A stretch of DNA of 64,000 nt. Origin: Micromonospora terminaliae. GTDB taxonomy: Bacteria; Actinomycetota; Actinomycetes; Mycobacteriales; Micromonosporaceae. The notes under the pieces are model-generated. The model was given only the letters and a program-made list of their open reading frames with translations. It made no database searches and had not been told where the DNA came from. Below are positions 51,331-60,128 of the stretch, piece after piece (the stretch's first letter is position 1; the number at the start of each line of letters is the position of its first letter). The stretch lies in NCBI RefSeq assembly GCF_009671205.1, contig NZ_CP045309.1:5474001-5538000 (forward strand), given 5' to 3'. The translations under genes were made by a program, and so were the position numbers.

Positions 51331-52791
51331 TCAGCCGAGAACGTCCTGCTCCCGGGCCCAGCGGAGCAGCTCGGCCTCCGCCTCGTCGCGGTCCAGCGGG
51401 CCGCGTTCCAGCCGCAGCTCCTTGAGGTGCTGCCAGGCCCGCCCGACGACCGGCCCCGGCGGTACGCCGAGCAGTTCCATGATCGCGTTGCCGTCGAGGT
51501 CGGGGCGGACCCGGGCCAGGTCCTCGTCGGCCGCGATCCGGGCGATCCGCTCCTCCAGCGCGTCGTAGTCGGCGGCGAGCTGGGCCGCCTTGCGCCGGTT
51601 GCGGGTGGTGCAGTCGGAGCGGGTCAGCTTGTGCAGGCGGGTCAGCAGGTCACCGGCGTCCGTGACGTACCGGCGGACCGCCGAGTCGGTCCACTCGCCC
51701 CGGCCGTACCCGTAGAAGCGCAGGTGCAGGCCGACCAGCTTGACCACCTGGGACGTCACGTCCTTGGGGTAGCGCAGGGCCTTCATCCGGGCCTTGGTCA
51801 GCCGGGCGCCGACCACCTCGTGGTGATGGAAGCTGACCCGGCCGTCCGGGCCGACCGACTTGGTGGCCGGCTTGCCGACGTCGTGCATGAGCGCGGCCAT
51901 CCGCAGCACGAAGTCGCAGCCGTCCTCCTCCATCGACATGGCGTTGTCGACCACGGTCAGGGTGTGCTCGTAGACGTCCTTGTGCTGGGCGTGCTCGTCG
52001 ATCTCCAGCTTGAGCCCGGTCAGCTCGGGGAGGAAGCGCTCGGCCAGGCCGGTGTCGACCAGCAGCCGCAGTCCCGTGATCGGGTCGGCGCCGCAGAGCA
52101 GCTTGGTGAACTCGTCCCGGATCCGCTCGGCGGTGATCCGGTCGAGGTCGGCCGCCATCCGGGTCATCGCCGCGCGGACGTCCGGGTGGACCGTGAAGCG
52201 CAGCTGGGCCGCGAACCGGGCCGCGCGCAGCATGCGCAACGGGTCGTCCCGGAACGACTCCTGCGGCGTGCCCGGGGTACGGATGATCTTCGCGGCCAGG
52301 TCGGCCAGGCCGCCGTACGGGTCGGTGAACCGGTGGTCGGGGACGCTGACCGCCATCGCGTTGACGGTGAAGTCCCGGCGCTTGAGGTCGTCGACCAGGT
52401 TGGTCCCGTACTCGACGACCGGGTTCCGGCTGACCTGGTCGTACGCCTCCGCGCGGAAGGTGGTGATCTCCAACCGGAGACCGTCGCGCTGGCAGCCGAT
52501 GGTGCCGAACTCCCGCCCGGTCTCCCAGATCGACTCGGCCCAGCCGCGGATGATCCGGATCGTCTGGTCCGGGTGGGCGTCGGTGCAGAAGTCCAGATCG
52601 TCACCGAGGCGGCCGAGCAGGGCATCCCGGACCGAGCCGCCCACCAGGTGCAGTTCGTGACCGGCCTGGGCGAAACGCCGGCCCAGCTCGTCGGCGACCG
52701 GGGAGACGCGGAGCAGCTCGGCGACGGCGTTGCGCTGCGCAGCGGTCAGGTCGCGGCGGTCGGCGGCGTGGGAGGCGGAGGCTTCGGACAT
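51331..52791 (-). CDS. pcnA: CCA tRNA nucleotidyltransferase
   Basis: 486 aa. Adds or repairs the 3' CCA of tRNA. Class II head: L-V-G-G-S-V-R-D-A-L-L-G near 49, L-D-F-C-T-D-A-H (DxD) and R-R-D-F-T-V-N-A-M near 138. R-D-D-P-L-R-M-L-R-A-A-R-F near 185. The C-terminal HD-like domain has M-H-D-V-G-K-P-A-T-K near 300. This HD-fused form is usual in actinobacteria. ATG 52791. Divergent from murJ, 132 bp apart. Confidence 0.96.
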   Translation of the reverse strand: MSEASASHAADRRDLTAAQRNAVAELLRVSPVADELGRRFAQAGHELHLVGGSVRDALLGRLGDDLDFCTDAHPDQTIRIIRGWAESIWETGREFGTIGCQRDGLRLEITTFRAEAYDQVSRNPVVEYGTNLVDDLKRRDFTVNAMAVSVPDHRFTDPYGGLADLAAKIIRTPGTPQESFRDDPLRMLRAARFAAQLRFTVHPDVRAAMTRMAADLDRITAERIRDEFTKLLCGADPITGLRLLVDTGLAERFLPELTGLKLEIDEHAQHKDVYEHTLTVVDNAMSMEEDGCDFVLRMAALMHDVGKPATKSVGPDGRVSFHHHEVVGARLTKARMKALRYPKDVTSQVVKLVGLHLRFYGYGRGEWTDSAVRRYVTDAGDLLTRLHKLTRSDCTTRNRRKAAQLAADYDALEERIARIAADEDLARVRPDLDGNAIMELLGVPPGPVVGRAWQHLKELRLERGPLDRDEAEAELLRWAREQDVLG

Positions 52792-52923
52792 GGGATCGCC
52801 AGCCTATCGGGCCGGGGCCGTGGCTCCTGCGCCGGGCGCGGGTAACCGGCCGAGGTTGACTAAGGTTTCGGTTGGGTCGGGCCGGGGAGGCCCGGCTCTC
52901 GCGTACCCCTTGGAGGCTGGGAG

Positions 52924-54672
52924 ATGAGCGGCGGGCTCTACCGCAGCGCGAACGCGCACGGCGGCGGCCTGCCGCCGGACGACGGCGCCACCTTCATCTC
53001 GGCGGAGCCGCTGAACCAGCCGGGGGTCGAGGCCACCGCGCCGCCCCAGGAGGTCGTCGCCGAGACCAGCGCCGCGGCGAACAGCGCGGTGATGGCCATC
53101 GGCAGCCTGGTCAGCCGGGGCACCGGCTTCGTCCGCAACCTCATGATCGGCGCCGCGCTCGGCACCATGGTCGGCGACGCGTTCACCACCGCCCAGTTCC
53201 TGCCGAACCAGGTGTACGAGTTCCTGCTCGGCGGCGTGCTGACCAGCGTGCTCGTGCCGGTGCTGGTCCGCCGTCGCAAGGCCGACGCGGACCGTGGCGA
53301 GGCGTACGCGCAGCGGCTGCTGACCCTGGCGGTGCTGGCGCTCGCCGCCACCGCGCTGATCGCCGTGCTGCTGGCGCCGGTGCTGACCGCGCTCTACGCC
53401 GCCGGCGGGAAGGACCCGCAGTACACCCAGCTGGTCACCCGGCTGTCCTACCTGATGCTGCCGATGCTGTTCTTCACGGGCATCAGTGCGCTGATCGCCG
53501 CGGTGCTGAACACCCGGGGGCACTTCGCCGCCCCGATGTGGGCGCCGATCCTCAACAACATCGTCTCCATCGGCACCTTCGGCCTGTACATCGTCGTGTA
53601 CGGCGCGACCGCGCTGCGGCCCGGCGAGGTGGGCTGGGACCGGATCCTGCTGGTCGGCGGCGGCACGCTGCTCGGCGTGGCGGTGCAGGCGGTCGGCCTG
53701 CTGCCGGCGCTGCGGAAGGTCGGCTTCCGCTGGAAGCTGCGCTTCGACTTCCGCGAGCTGGGCCTGCGTGAGCTGGCCCGGCTCGGCGCCTGGATGTTCT
53801 GCTACGTCGCGGTCAACCAGCTCGGTCTCTTCGTGGTGGTCAACCTGCTCACCCGGGCCTCCGGCGGCGACCGCAAGAACGCCGGCCTGCTGATCTACAA
53901 CAACGTCTTCCTGCTGCTCATGATGGCGCACGGCATCATCGCCGTCTCGATCATCACGGCGCTGATGCCCCGGATGAGCGCGGCCGCCGCCGACGGCCGG
54001 TTCCGCGACGTCACCGCCGACCTGTCCCGGGGCACCCGGATGGTCACCGCGGTGCTCGCCCCGGTCGCGGTCTGCTACGCCGTGCTGGCCGGCCCGATCT
54101 CGGTGGTGGTCTTCCGGTACGGCGCCTTCACCGGCGACAACGCCGTGGCCACCTCGACCGTGCTGCTGGTGGCGGCGGTCGGCCTGGTCCCCTTCGCGAT
54201 CAGCCAGCTCTTCACCTTCGCCTTCTACGCGCTGCCGGACACCCGCACCCCGGCGCTGGTCAACATCCCGGTGGTGGTCCTGCGGGTGCTCCTCCAGGTG
54301 GGCCTCTACCTGGCCTTCTCGGCCACCTTCGCGGCCGCCGGCATGATGCTCGGCAACGCGATCTCGTACGTGGCGGCGGCGGTCGTCTCGGCGCTGCTGC
54401 TCCGCCCCCGGGTCGGCCGGATCGGGCTGGGCGGGATCATGCGGACCATGGGCCGGGTGGTGGTCGCCGCGTTGGGCGCCGCGCTGGTCGGCCTGCTCGT
54501 GGTGAAGGTGCTCCCCGGCGACCCGGCGCACCTGAGCTGGCTGGCCGCGGCCGTCCAGCTGGTGATCGGCGGCGCGGTGATCGGCGTGACGTACCTCGGG
54601 CTGGCCATGGTGCTGCGGATCGGCGAGATCACCGAGGTGGTCGGGATGGTCCGGCGCCGGCTCGGCCGGTGA
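52924..54672 (+). CDS. murJ: Lipid II flippase MurJ
   Basis: 582 aa, about fourteen membrane helices. S-L-V-S-R-G-T-G-F-V-R-N-L-M-I-G-A-A-L-G near the first helix is the MurJ signature; F-L-P-N-Q-V-Y-E-F-L-L-G-G and R-Y-G-A-F-T near the 9-10 loop also fit. It moves lipid II across the membrane for peptidoglycan synthesis. N-terminal ~45 residues are disordered. Unlike mycobacterial MviN, no kinase domain is fused; the kinase-like protein is the next gene. ATG 52924 follows a GGAG site. Confidence 0.95.
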   Translation: MSGGLYRSANAHGGGLPPDDGATFISAEPLNQPGVEATAPPQEVVAETSAAANSAVMAIGSLVSRGTGFVRNLMIGAALGTMVGDAFTTAQFLPNQVYEFLLGGVLTSVLVPVLVRRRKADADRGEAYAQRLLTLAVLALAATALIAVLLAPVLTALYAAGGKDPQYTQLVTRLSYLMLPMLFFTGISALIAAVLNTRGHFAAPMWAPILNNIVSIGTFGLYIVVYGATALRPGEVGWDRILLVGGGTLLGVAVQAVGLLPALRKVGFRWKLRFDFRELGLRELARLGAWMFCYVAVNQLGLFVVVNLLTRASGGDRKNAGLLIYNNVFLLLMMAHGIIAVSIITALMPRMSAAAADGRFRDVTADLSRGTRMVTAVLAPVAVCYAVLAGPISVVVFRYGAFTGDNAVATSTVLLVAAVGLVPFAISQLFTFAFYALPDTRTPALVNIPVVVLRVLLQVGLYLAFSATFAAAGMMLGNAISYVAAAVVSALLLRPRVGRIGLGGIMRTMGRVVVAALGAALVGLLVVKVLPGDPAHLSWLAAAVQLVIGGAVIGVTYLGLAMVLRIGEITEVVGMVRRRLGR

Positions 54673-54729
54673 CCTCGACCAGCGCCTATGACGGACGGTG
54701 AACGAGGATCACCAGCCTGGGGATACGGC

Positions 54730-54738
54730 TGTGGATAA
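54730..54738 (-). promoter_or_regulatory. DnaA box, TTATCCACA
   Basis: Exact consensus on the minus strand, 58 bp downstream of the murJ stop. Confidence 0.6.
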
Positions 54739-54772
54739 CTCGGAGTTCCCCCGCCCAATGGGCCTCTCGGCC

Positions 54773-54781
54773 TGTGGACAA
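54773..54781 (-). promoter_or_regulatory. DnaA box, TTGTCCACA
   Basis: Exact actinobacterial-type DnaA box on the minus strand, 43 bp from the previous one in the same orientation. Confidence 0.6.
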
Positions 54782-55102
54782 CCAACCGTACGGCTGAGGG
54801 TGACGGGCCGGAGCAGGGGAAACTCATCCGGGTCGCAAGGGCCGCCACACCGGTGCGCCCCTGCGCCGACTACTTGCCGTCAACATCTAGATTGGGCGTG
54901 CGTGTCCCAGCGACGTGGCCGAACCGGACCGTTCACCCGGCCGATCACCATGGTCACTGGCGTCCCACCGGCTCCGGCGGGAAGATGACATGTCGGAGAA
55001 CCGGGCATCCCGGGTAAGGTCGCTCTCGACGGGTACGGCAGGTGCCGACGTGGGCGTCGACACCGGTCTGCCGGGTCCAGCCAAGGCAGAGCGGGAAGCC
55101 AC

Positions 55103-56713
55103 ATGCCCAGCAGCACGGATCCATCGATCGACACGATCACCGAGGGAGGACGGGTGACCCAGGTCGGCGAGGGTCAGGAGGCGGAGGAGAGCTCTCCTCC
55201 GGTCGTGACCTTCGGTGCTCCCGCGGTCGGTGAAGTCCTTGCCGAGCGGTACGAGCTGGTCGAGCACATCAACAACGACAGCGCGGGCCGGCTGGTCTGG
55301 CGCGGTGTCGACGTCGTGCTGCGCCGCCCCGTCGCGGTGGTCCTCCGCTACCCCGGTGGCGACTCCGCCACCGAGATGCTCCAGGCGGCCGTCGCGGCGA
55401 GCCGGGTGATCCACCCCAACCTGGTCGGCGTCTACGACGCGATCGACGAGGCCGACCGGGCGTACGTGGTCCGCGAGTGGGTGGACGGCCAGTCGCTGCG
55501 CGAGCTGGTCACCGCCGACGGTCCGCTGGACCCGGCCCACGCCACGGCCATCGGCAGCGCGGTCGCGAGCGCCCTCGCCGCCGTGCACGCCACCGGGATG
55601 GTGCACGGCAACGTCCACCCCGGCACCGTGATGATCAGCGACGACGGCCGCGTGGTGCTGGCCGACGCGCGTACCGACGGGGCGGACAGCCAGGAGAACG
55701 ACCTGCGGGCGGTCGGCGGGGTGCTCTACTTCGCCCTGACCGGGCACTGGCCGCACGGCGAGGCGCCACTGCACGGCGCCACCGCCGGCCACGGTCGCGC
55801 CGCCCTCCCCGACGCGGTCCGGGACGCCGGCGGCGCCATCGCCGCCCCCCGGCAGGTGCGCGCCGGGGTGCCGGCGTACCTCGACGACCTCACCATGGAC
55901 CTGCTCGACCCGGAGATGGCCCCGCCCTCGTCGGACGTGCTGTCGGCCGAGCTGAACCGGCTCGACGTCCCCGCCGACGAGCACTTCCTGGAGCAGGCCG
56001 GCCCGCTGCGCTTCACCGCCGACCCGGGGGAGGAGCCCTCGCCGCTGGCCGCGGCCGGCGGTCGCAAGGTCGCCCTGGGCATCGCCGGGCTGCTCGCCGT
56101 GGCCCTGGTCGGGCTGCTCATCGGGATCAGCGCCCTCGGCGACGACAAGGACCCGGGCAAGGAGCCGGTGGCGCAGCCGACGAGCAGCGCGCCCGCCGGC
56201 GGCACCACCGCGCCGGCCGCGCCGGTCCGGAAGCTCAACATCCAGGACGTCCGGATCATCGACCCGGAGAGCCGGGACCGCGCCGAGGTGCGGAACGCCG
56301 AGAAGGTGATCGACGGCGACCCGAACGAGGGCTGGGAGACCGCCAGCTACCGGAACAACGGGAAGTTCGGCGGTCTGAAGAAGGGCATGGGGATCTGGAT
56401 CGACCTCGGCGCCCCGCACACGGTCAAGTCGATCAAGGCCACCCTGTCCTCCACCGGCGCCTCGGCCGAGCTGCGCGCCGGCAAGGGCGAGTACCCGTCC
56501 AGCTCCTCCGGCGACAAGGCTCTCGTGGCGGCCTACACCGAGCGGATCGGGCAGCCGTTCGAGGACCACGACGGCACCACGATGGTCTTCGACGGGTTCA
56601 ACCCGGAGGCGAAGTACCAGTACCTCCTCTTCTGGATCACCGAGCTGCCGGAGAAGGACGGCGGCGGCGGCTGGAAGCTCGGCGTCCAGGAACTGACGGT
56701 CGAGGGCTCGTGA
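55103..56713 (+). CDS. Membrane pseudokinase with extracellular discoidin-like domain
   Basis: 536 aa. Residues ~45-300 have a Ser/Thr-kinase-like fold but lack the key residues: the beta-3 V-A-V-V-L replaces VAVK, V-H-G-N-V-H-P replaces HRDLKP, and L-A-D-A-R replaces DFG. Membrane helix ~318-340 (A-L-G-I-A-G-L-L-A-V-A-L-V-G-L-L). The external ~170 residues resemble a discoidin/F5-8C fold (E-K-V-I-D-G-D-P-N-E-G-W-E-T...). It follows murJ, mirroring the kinase-like part of mycobacterial MviN, which binds FhaA when phosphorylated. ATG 55103. A membrane scaffold for cell-wall control is a reasonable inference. Confidence 0.88.
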   Translation: MPSSTDPSIDTITEGGRVTQVGEGQEAEESSPPVVTFGAPAVGEVLAERYELVEHINNDSAGRLVWRGVDVVLRRPVAVVLRYPGGDSATEMLQAAVAASRVIHPNLVGVYDAIDEADRAYVVREWVDGQSLRELVTADGPLDPAHATAIGSAVASALAAVHATGMVHGNVHPGTVMISDDGRVVLADARTDGADSQENDLRAVGGVLYFALTGHWPHGEAPLHGATAGHGRAALPDAVRDAGGAIAAPRQVRAGVPAYLDDLTMDLLDPEMAPPSSDVLSAELNRLDVPADEHFLEQAGPLRFTADPGEEPSPLAAAGGRKVALGIAGLLAVALVGLLIGISALGDDKDPGKEPVAQPTSSAPAGGTTAPAAPVRKLNIQDVRIIDPESRDRAEVRNAEKVIDGDPNEGWETASYRNNGKFGGLKKGMGIWIDLGAPHTVKSIKATLSSTGASAELRAGKGEYPSSSSGDKALVAAYTERIGQPFEDHDGTTMVFDGFNPEAKYQYLLFWITELPEKDGGGGWKLGVQELTVEGS

Positions 56714-56756
56714 GCCGTTCGCCGCACCCGGTGCACCGCCTCCGCCGGACGTGGTG

Positions 56757-57488
56757 ATGGCGGGTCGCGGTGGGCGTACGCCCGAACCGGCGACCGGGGA
56801 CGGCCCGGCAACCGGCCGGTCCGACCTCGACCTGCTGCGGGCGCACGTCGCCGGCGACCGGGACGCCTTCACCGAGCTGTTCCACCGGCACCGCGACCGG
56901 CTCTGGGCGGTGGCCCTGCGGACGCTCGGCGACCGCGAGGAGGCCGCCGACGCCCTCCAGGACGCGCTGCTGTCGGCGCACCGCGCCGCGGCCCGGTTCC
57001 GGGGCGACTCGGCGGTCACCACCTGGCTGCATCGGATCGTGGTCAACGCCTGCCTAGACCGGATCCGGCGGCGCCAGGCGCACGCGACCGTCCCGCTGCC
57101 GGACGGGGTACACACCGACGGGGAGCCCGGCCGGCACACCGGCGGGGTGGAACCGGCGGCGCCGGCCCGGGACCACGACACCGCCCTGGTGGTCCGGCAG
57201 GCCCTCGCCGCGCTCCCGGCCGAGCAGCGGGCCGCGCTGGTGCTGGTGGACGTGCAGGGCTACCCGGTGGCCGAGGTGGCCCGGATCCTCGGGGTCGCCG
57301 AGGGGACGGTGAAGAGCCGGTGCGCCCGGGGCCGGGCCCGGCTGGCCGTGCTCCTCGGCCACCTGCGGACCGGCTCCGACGAGGTCGCGGACGTGCCCCG
57401 GGTCACCGGCGGGAACCCGCGGCCGCCCGAGGGCGTCGGATCCACGTCGGGATCGTCCCGGCGGGACGCCAGCCAGGAGGAGACGTGA
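56757..57488 (+). CDS. sigM: ECF sigma factor (SigM-like)
   Basis: 243 aa. Region 2: F-T-E-L-F-H-R-H-R-D-R-L-W-A-V-A-L-R-T-L-G and A-A-D-A-L-Q-D-A-L-L. Region 4: A-L-P-A-E-Q-R-A-A-L-V-L-V-D-V-Q-G-Y and G-V-A-E-G-T-V-K-S-R. Location between the murJ/pseudokinase genes and trxB matches sigM of Mycobacterium and Streptomyces. A disordered C-terminal tail of ~45 residues. Start among GTG 56751, GTG 56754 and ATG 56757 is uncertain. Overlaps the next gene (GTGA). Confidence 0.9.
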   Translation: MAGRGGRTPEPATGDGPATGRSDLDLLRAHVAGDRDAFTELFHRHRDRLWAVALRTLGDREEAADALQDALLSAHRAAARFRGDSAVTTWLHRIVVNACLDRIRRRQAHATVPLPDGVHTDGEPGRHTGGVEPAAPARDHDTALVVRQALAALPAEQRAALVLVDVQGYPVAEVARILGVAEGTVKSRCARGRARLAVLLGHLRTGSDEVADVPRVTGGNPRPPEGVGSTSGSSRRDASQEET

Positions 57489-58444
57489 CTTCCCGGGAGT
57501 TCAGCGAGGTCGACCACGACCTGCTCGCCGACTACCTCGGCGGGGCGCTGGACGGCACCCCGGAGCAGGCCACCGTCGCCCGCCTGGTCGAGCACGACCC
57601 GGCCTGGGGCGAGGCGCACAGCGCCCTGGCCCGGGCGCTCGAACTGGTCGACGCCGACCTGGCCGGGTGGGCCGCGGCGCCCACGCCGGAGCTGCCGCCC
57701 GCGGTGGCGGACCGGATCACGGCGGCGCTCGCGGGCGCGGGCCCCGCCCCGACCGGCGAGCTGGCGTCCGATCCGGCCGAGCCGGGCTCGACCCCCGCCG
57801 CCGTGCCGGCACAGCCCCACCGGGGCACCCACCCGGCGAGCGCGGCGGGCCGGAAGGACCGGAACACCGGGCCGGGACGCCGGGCGCGGCGCTGGGCCCG
57901 GCTCGCCGGTCCCGTGGCGCTGGCCGCCGCCTCGGTGACCGCGGTGGGGTTCGGGGTCAGCCACCTGGTCGGCACGGGTGCCGGCCGGATGACCGCGGCG
58001 ACCGACAACGCGGGCAGCCGGGCCGACGGCGGGGCGGCCCCGATGGCCGCCGCGCCGTTCCAGACCACGGGGCCGGCCCGGCAGAGCGGCATCGACTACA
58101 CCCCGGACTCGCTCTCCCGCGTGGGGGTCGCCGGCCCTTCGACGCTGGAGAGCGGCAAGGCGAGCTCGGCGGAGGGGGACGGGCGGCGCCTCTCGGAGGC
58201 CTTCGGGCTGGATCGGCTCGCCCGCCCCGAGGCGCTGGCCGCCTGCCTGTCCGAGATCGGCGCGGAACACCACTCCGGCCCGCTCGCCGTCGACCTGGTC
58301 GACTACGCCCGGTTCCAGGGCAGCCCAGCGCTGGTGGTCACCTTCACCGACGCGGGCGGCACCCGGTGGGCCTGGGTGAGCGGACCCGAGTGCGGGGTCC
58401 CCGGGTCCGGCGCCGACACCCGCTTCACCACGCGGGTAGGGTGA
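57485..58444 (+). CDS. Probable anti-sigma factor of SigM (membrane)
   Basis: 319 aa. Cytoplasmic N-terminus of ~140 residues, which includes an anti-sigma-like helical start (D-H-D-L-L-A-D-Y-L-G-G-A-L-D-G-T near 11-26). Basic region R-R-A-R-R-W-A-R then one membrane helix (~142-162). External domain of ~155 residues with two Cys. There is no HxxxCxxC zinc site, in contrast to ZAS anti-sigmas. Coupling (GTGA) to sigM and position (Rv3912/RsmA-like, from memory) support the role. Confidence 0.8.
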   Translation: MTSREFSEVDHDLLADYLGGALDGTPEQATVARLVEHDPAWGEAHSALARALELVDADLAGWAAAPTPELPPAVADRITAALAGAGPAPTGELASDPAEPGSTPAAVPAQPHRGTHPASAAGRKDRNTGPGRRARRWARLAGPVALAAASVTAVGFGVSHLVGTGAGRMTAATDNAGSRADGGAAPMAAAPFQTTGPARQSGIDYTPDSLSRVGVAGPSTLESGKASSAEGDGRRLSEAFGLDRLARPEALAACLSEIGAEHHSGPLAVDLVDYARFQGSPALVVTFTDAGGTRWAWVSGPECGVPGSGADTRFTTRVG

Positions 58445-58502
58445 GGTCGCGGTCACCCGGCAGTGTCCTGCCACGTGACGTGACCCACCGGATGACCGGC
58501 TC

Positions 58503-58530
58503 GGGAATCCCCGCTTCGTACGATGACGTT
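58503..58530 (+). promoter_or_regulatory. Stress-sigma-type promoter upstream of trxB
   Basis: GGGAAT (58503-58508), 19 bases, then GTT (58528-58530). This resembles the GGGAAT-N18/19-GTT promoters used by SigR-type redox sigma factors for trxB-trxA in Streptomyces. The start would be near 58537, some 88 bases before the trxB GTG. Confidence 0.5.
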
Positions 58531-58624
58531 CTGCAAGTCAGGTGCCGCTGTCGCTGAGCTGTCGGCACTCGGGATCGACATCGGTGCGCGCGCCGGTGAC
58601 GAACACACACATCGGGAGACGGCA

Positions 58625-59578
58625 GTGGACGAGGTCCGCAACCTGATCATCATCGGCTCCGGGCCGGCCGGTTACACGGCGGCGGTCTACGCCGCGCGCG
58701 CCAACCTCAAGCCGCTGGTCATCGAGGGCGTGCAGTCCGGCGGTGCGCTGATGACCACCACCGAGGTGGAGAACTTCCCCGGTTTCGCGGACGGCATCCT
58801 CGGCCCCGAGCTGATGGACAACATGCGCAAGCAGGCCGAGCGGTTCGGCGCCGAGTTCCTCACCGACGACGTGACCCGCGTCGAGCTGAAGGACACCGGC
58901 GAGGTGGGCTCCAACACGGTGAGCACCGTCTGGGTGGGCGAGACGGCCTACCGGGCGAAGGCGGTCATCCTCTCGACCGGCTCGGCCTGGCGCCCGCTGG
59001 GCGTGCCGGGCGAGCAGGAGTACCTGGGCCACGGCGTGTCGTCCTGTGCCACCTGTGACGGCTTCTTCTTCCGCAACCAGCACATCGTGGTGGTCGGCGG
59101 CGGCGACTCGGCGATGGAGGAGGCCAGCTTCCTCACGCGGTTCGCCGACTCCGTGACGATCATCCACCGCCGCGACTCGTTCCGCGCCAGCAAGATCATG
59201 GCCGCCCGTGCCCTCGGCAACGAGAAGATCAAGGTCGAGTGGAACAGCGTCATCGAGGAGATCCTCGGCGAGGACGGCAAGGTCAGCGGCGTACGGCTGC
59301 GCAACGTGCACACCGGTGAGACGAAGGTGCTCGACGTCACCGGCGTCTTCGTGGCGATCGGCCACGACCCCCGCAGCGAGCTGTTCCGCGACCAGGTGGA
59401 GCTCGACGACGAGGGGTACGTGAAGGTCCAGGCGCCGAGCACGCGCACCAGCATTCCGGGCGTCTTCGCCGCCGGTGACGTGGTCGACCACACCTACCGG
59501 CAGGCCATCACGGCGGCCGGCACGGGCTGTGCGGCCGCCCTGGACGCCGAGCGCTTCATCGCCACCCTGCAAGGCTGA
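58625..59578 (+). CDS. trxB: Thioredoxin reductase
   Basis: 317 aa, normal length. FAD site [13 protein letters not shown] near residue 8; redox C-A-T-C (about 140-143); NADPH site V-V-V-G-G-G-D-S-A near 156; [10 protein letters not shown] near 279. It reduces thioredoxin (next gene). GTG 58625 with GGGAG upstream starts the fold; the longer frame is not supported. trxA follows 38 bp later. Confidence 0.97.
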   Translation: MDEVRNLIIIGSGPAGYTAAVYAARANLKPLVIEGVQSGGALMTTTEVENFPGFADGILGPELMDNMRKQAERFGAEFLTDDVTRVELKDTGEVGSNTVSTVWVGETAYRAKAVILSTGSAWRPLGVPGEQEYLGHGVSSCATCDGFFFRNQHIVVVGGGDSAMEEASFLTRFADSVTIIHRRDSFRASKIMAARALGNEKIKVEWNSVIEEILGEDGKVSGVRLRNVHTGETKVLDVTGVFVAIGHDPRSELFRDQVELDDEGYVKVQAPSTRTSIPGVFAAGDVVDHTYRQAITAAGTGCAAALDAERFIATLQG

Positions 59579-59616
59579 AAGATTTTCACGAACAGGTCCC
59601 GGAGGAGGGGTTCATA

Positions 59617-59940
59617 GTGGGAGCAACCAAGGCGGTCACGGACGCGAGCTTCGCGAGCGACGTGCTGAAGTCCGACAAGCCGGTTCTGGTCGACTTCTGG
59701 GCGGAGTGGTGCGGTCCGTGCCGCAAGGTCTCGCCGCTGCTGGAGGAGATCGCGGGCGAGATGGCTGACCAGGTCACCATCGTCAAGCTCAACATCGACG
59801 AGAACCCCGAGACGGCGCGCACCTACCGGGTGATGTCCGTGCCGACCCTGACCATCTTCAAGAACGGCGAGCCGGTGCAGTCCATCGCCGGCGCCAAGCC
59901 GAAGGGTGAGCTGGTCAAGCTCATCGAGTCGGCGCTCTGA
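59617..59940 (+). CDS. trxA: Thioredoxin
   Basis: 107 aa. Active site W-C-G-P-C (about residues 31-35) within V-D-F-W-A-E-W-C-G-P-C-R; cis-Pro in S-V-P-T-L near 75. GTG 59617 with GGAGGAGG upstream. Forms the disulfide-reduction couple with trxB. Confidence 0.97.
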   Translation: MGATKAVTDASFASDVLKSDKPVLVDFWAEWCGPCRKVSPLLEEIAGEMADQVTIVKLNIDENPETARTYRVMSVPTLTIFKNGEPVQSIAGAKPKGELVKLIESAL

Positions 59941-59958
59941 GCCGACGCCCGACACCGC

Positions 59959-59999
59959 CGGAACCCCCGTCCGCCCGATCCCGGGTGACGGGGGTTCCG
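59959..59999 (+). terminator. Hairpin terminator after trxA
   Basis: CGGAACCCCCGTC (59959-59971) pairs with GACGGGGGTTCCG (59987-59999) around a 15-base loop, 19 bases past the stop. Confidence 0.82.
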
Positions 60000-60128
60000 C
60001 GTTTCCGACCTGCGGCGAATCGGTGATCGTCGGTGACCGGCCACGGTACGCTCCGTAAGGCGTCCCCAGCGGGGAAGCACCTCCGTCGGAGTCTCCGGCC
60101 AGCCAGCGTCCGTGCAGAGGGGGTCGTC

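Larger units (their letters stand above)
54673..55102. promoter_or_regulatory. 430-bp region murJ / pseudokinase with two DnaA boxes
   Basis: No gene is seen. TGTGGATAA (54730-54738) and TGTGGACAA (54773-54781) are perfect DnaA boxes in the same orientation, 43 bp apart. An A+T-richer spot (ATCTAGATT, about 54884-54893) may be a -10 region for the pseudokinase gene. TCATCCGG-type hairpins are weak. Confidence 0.6.
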
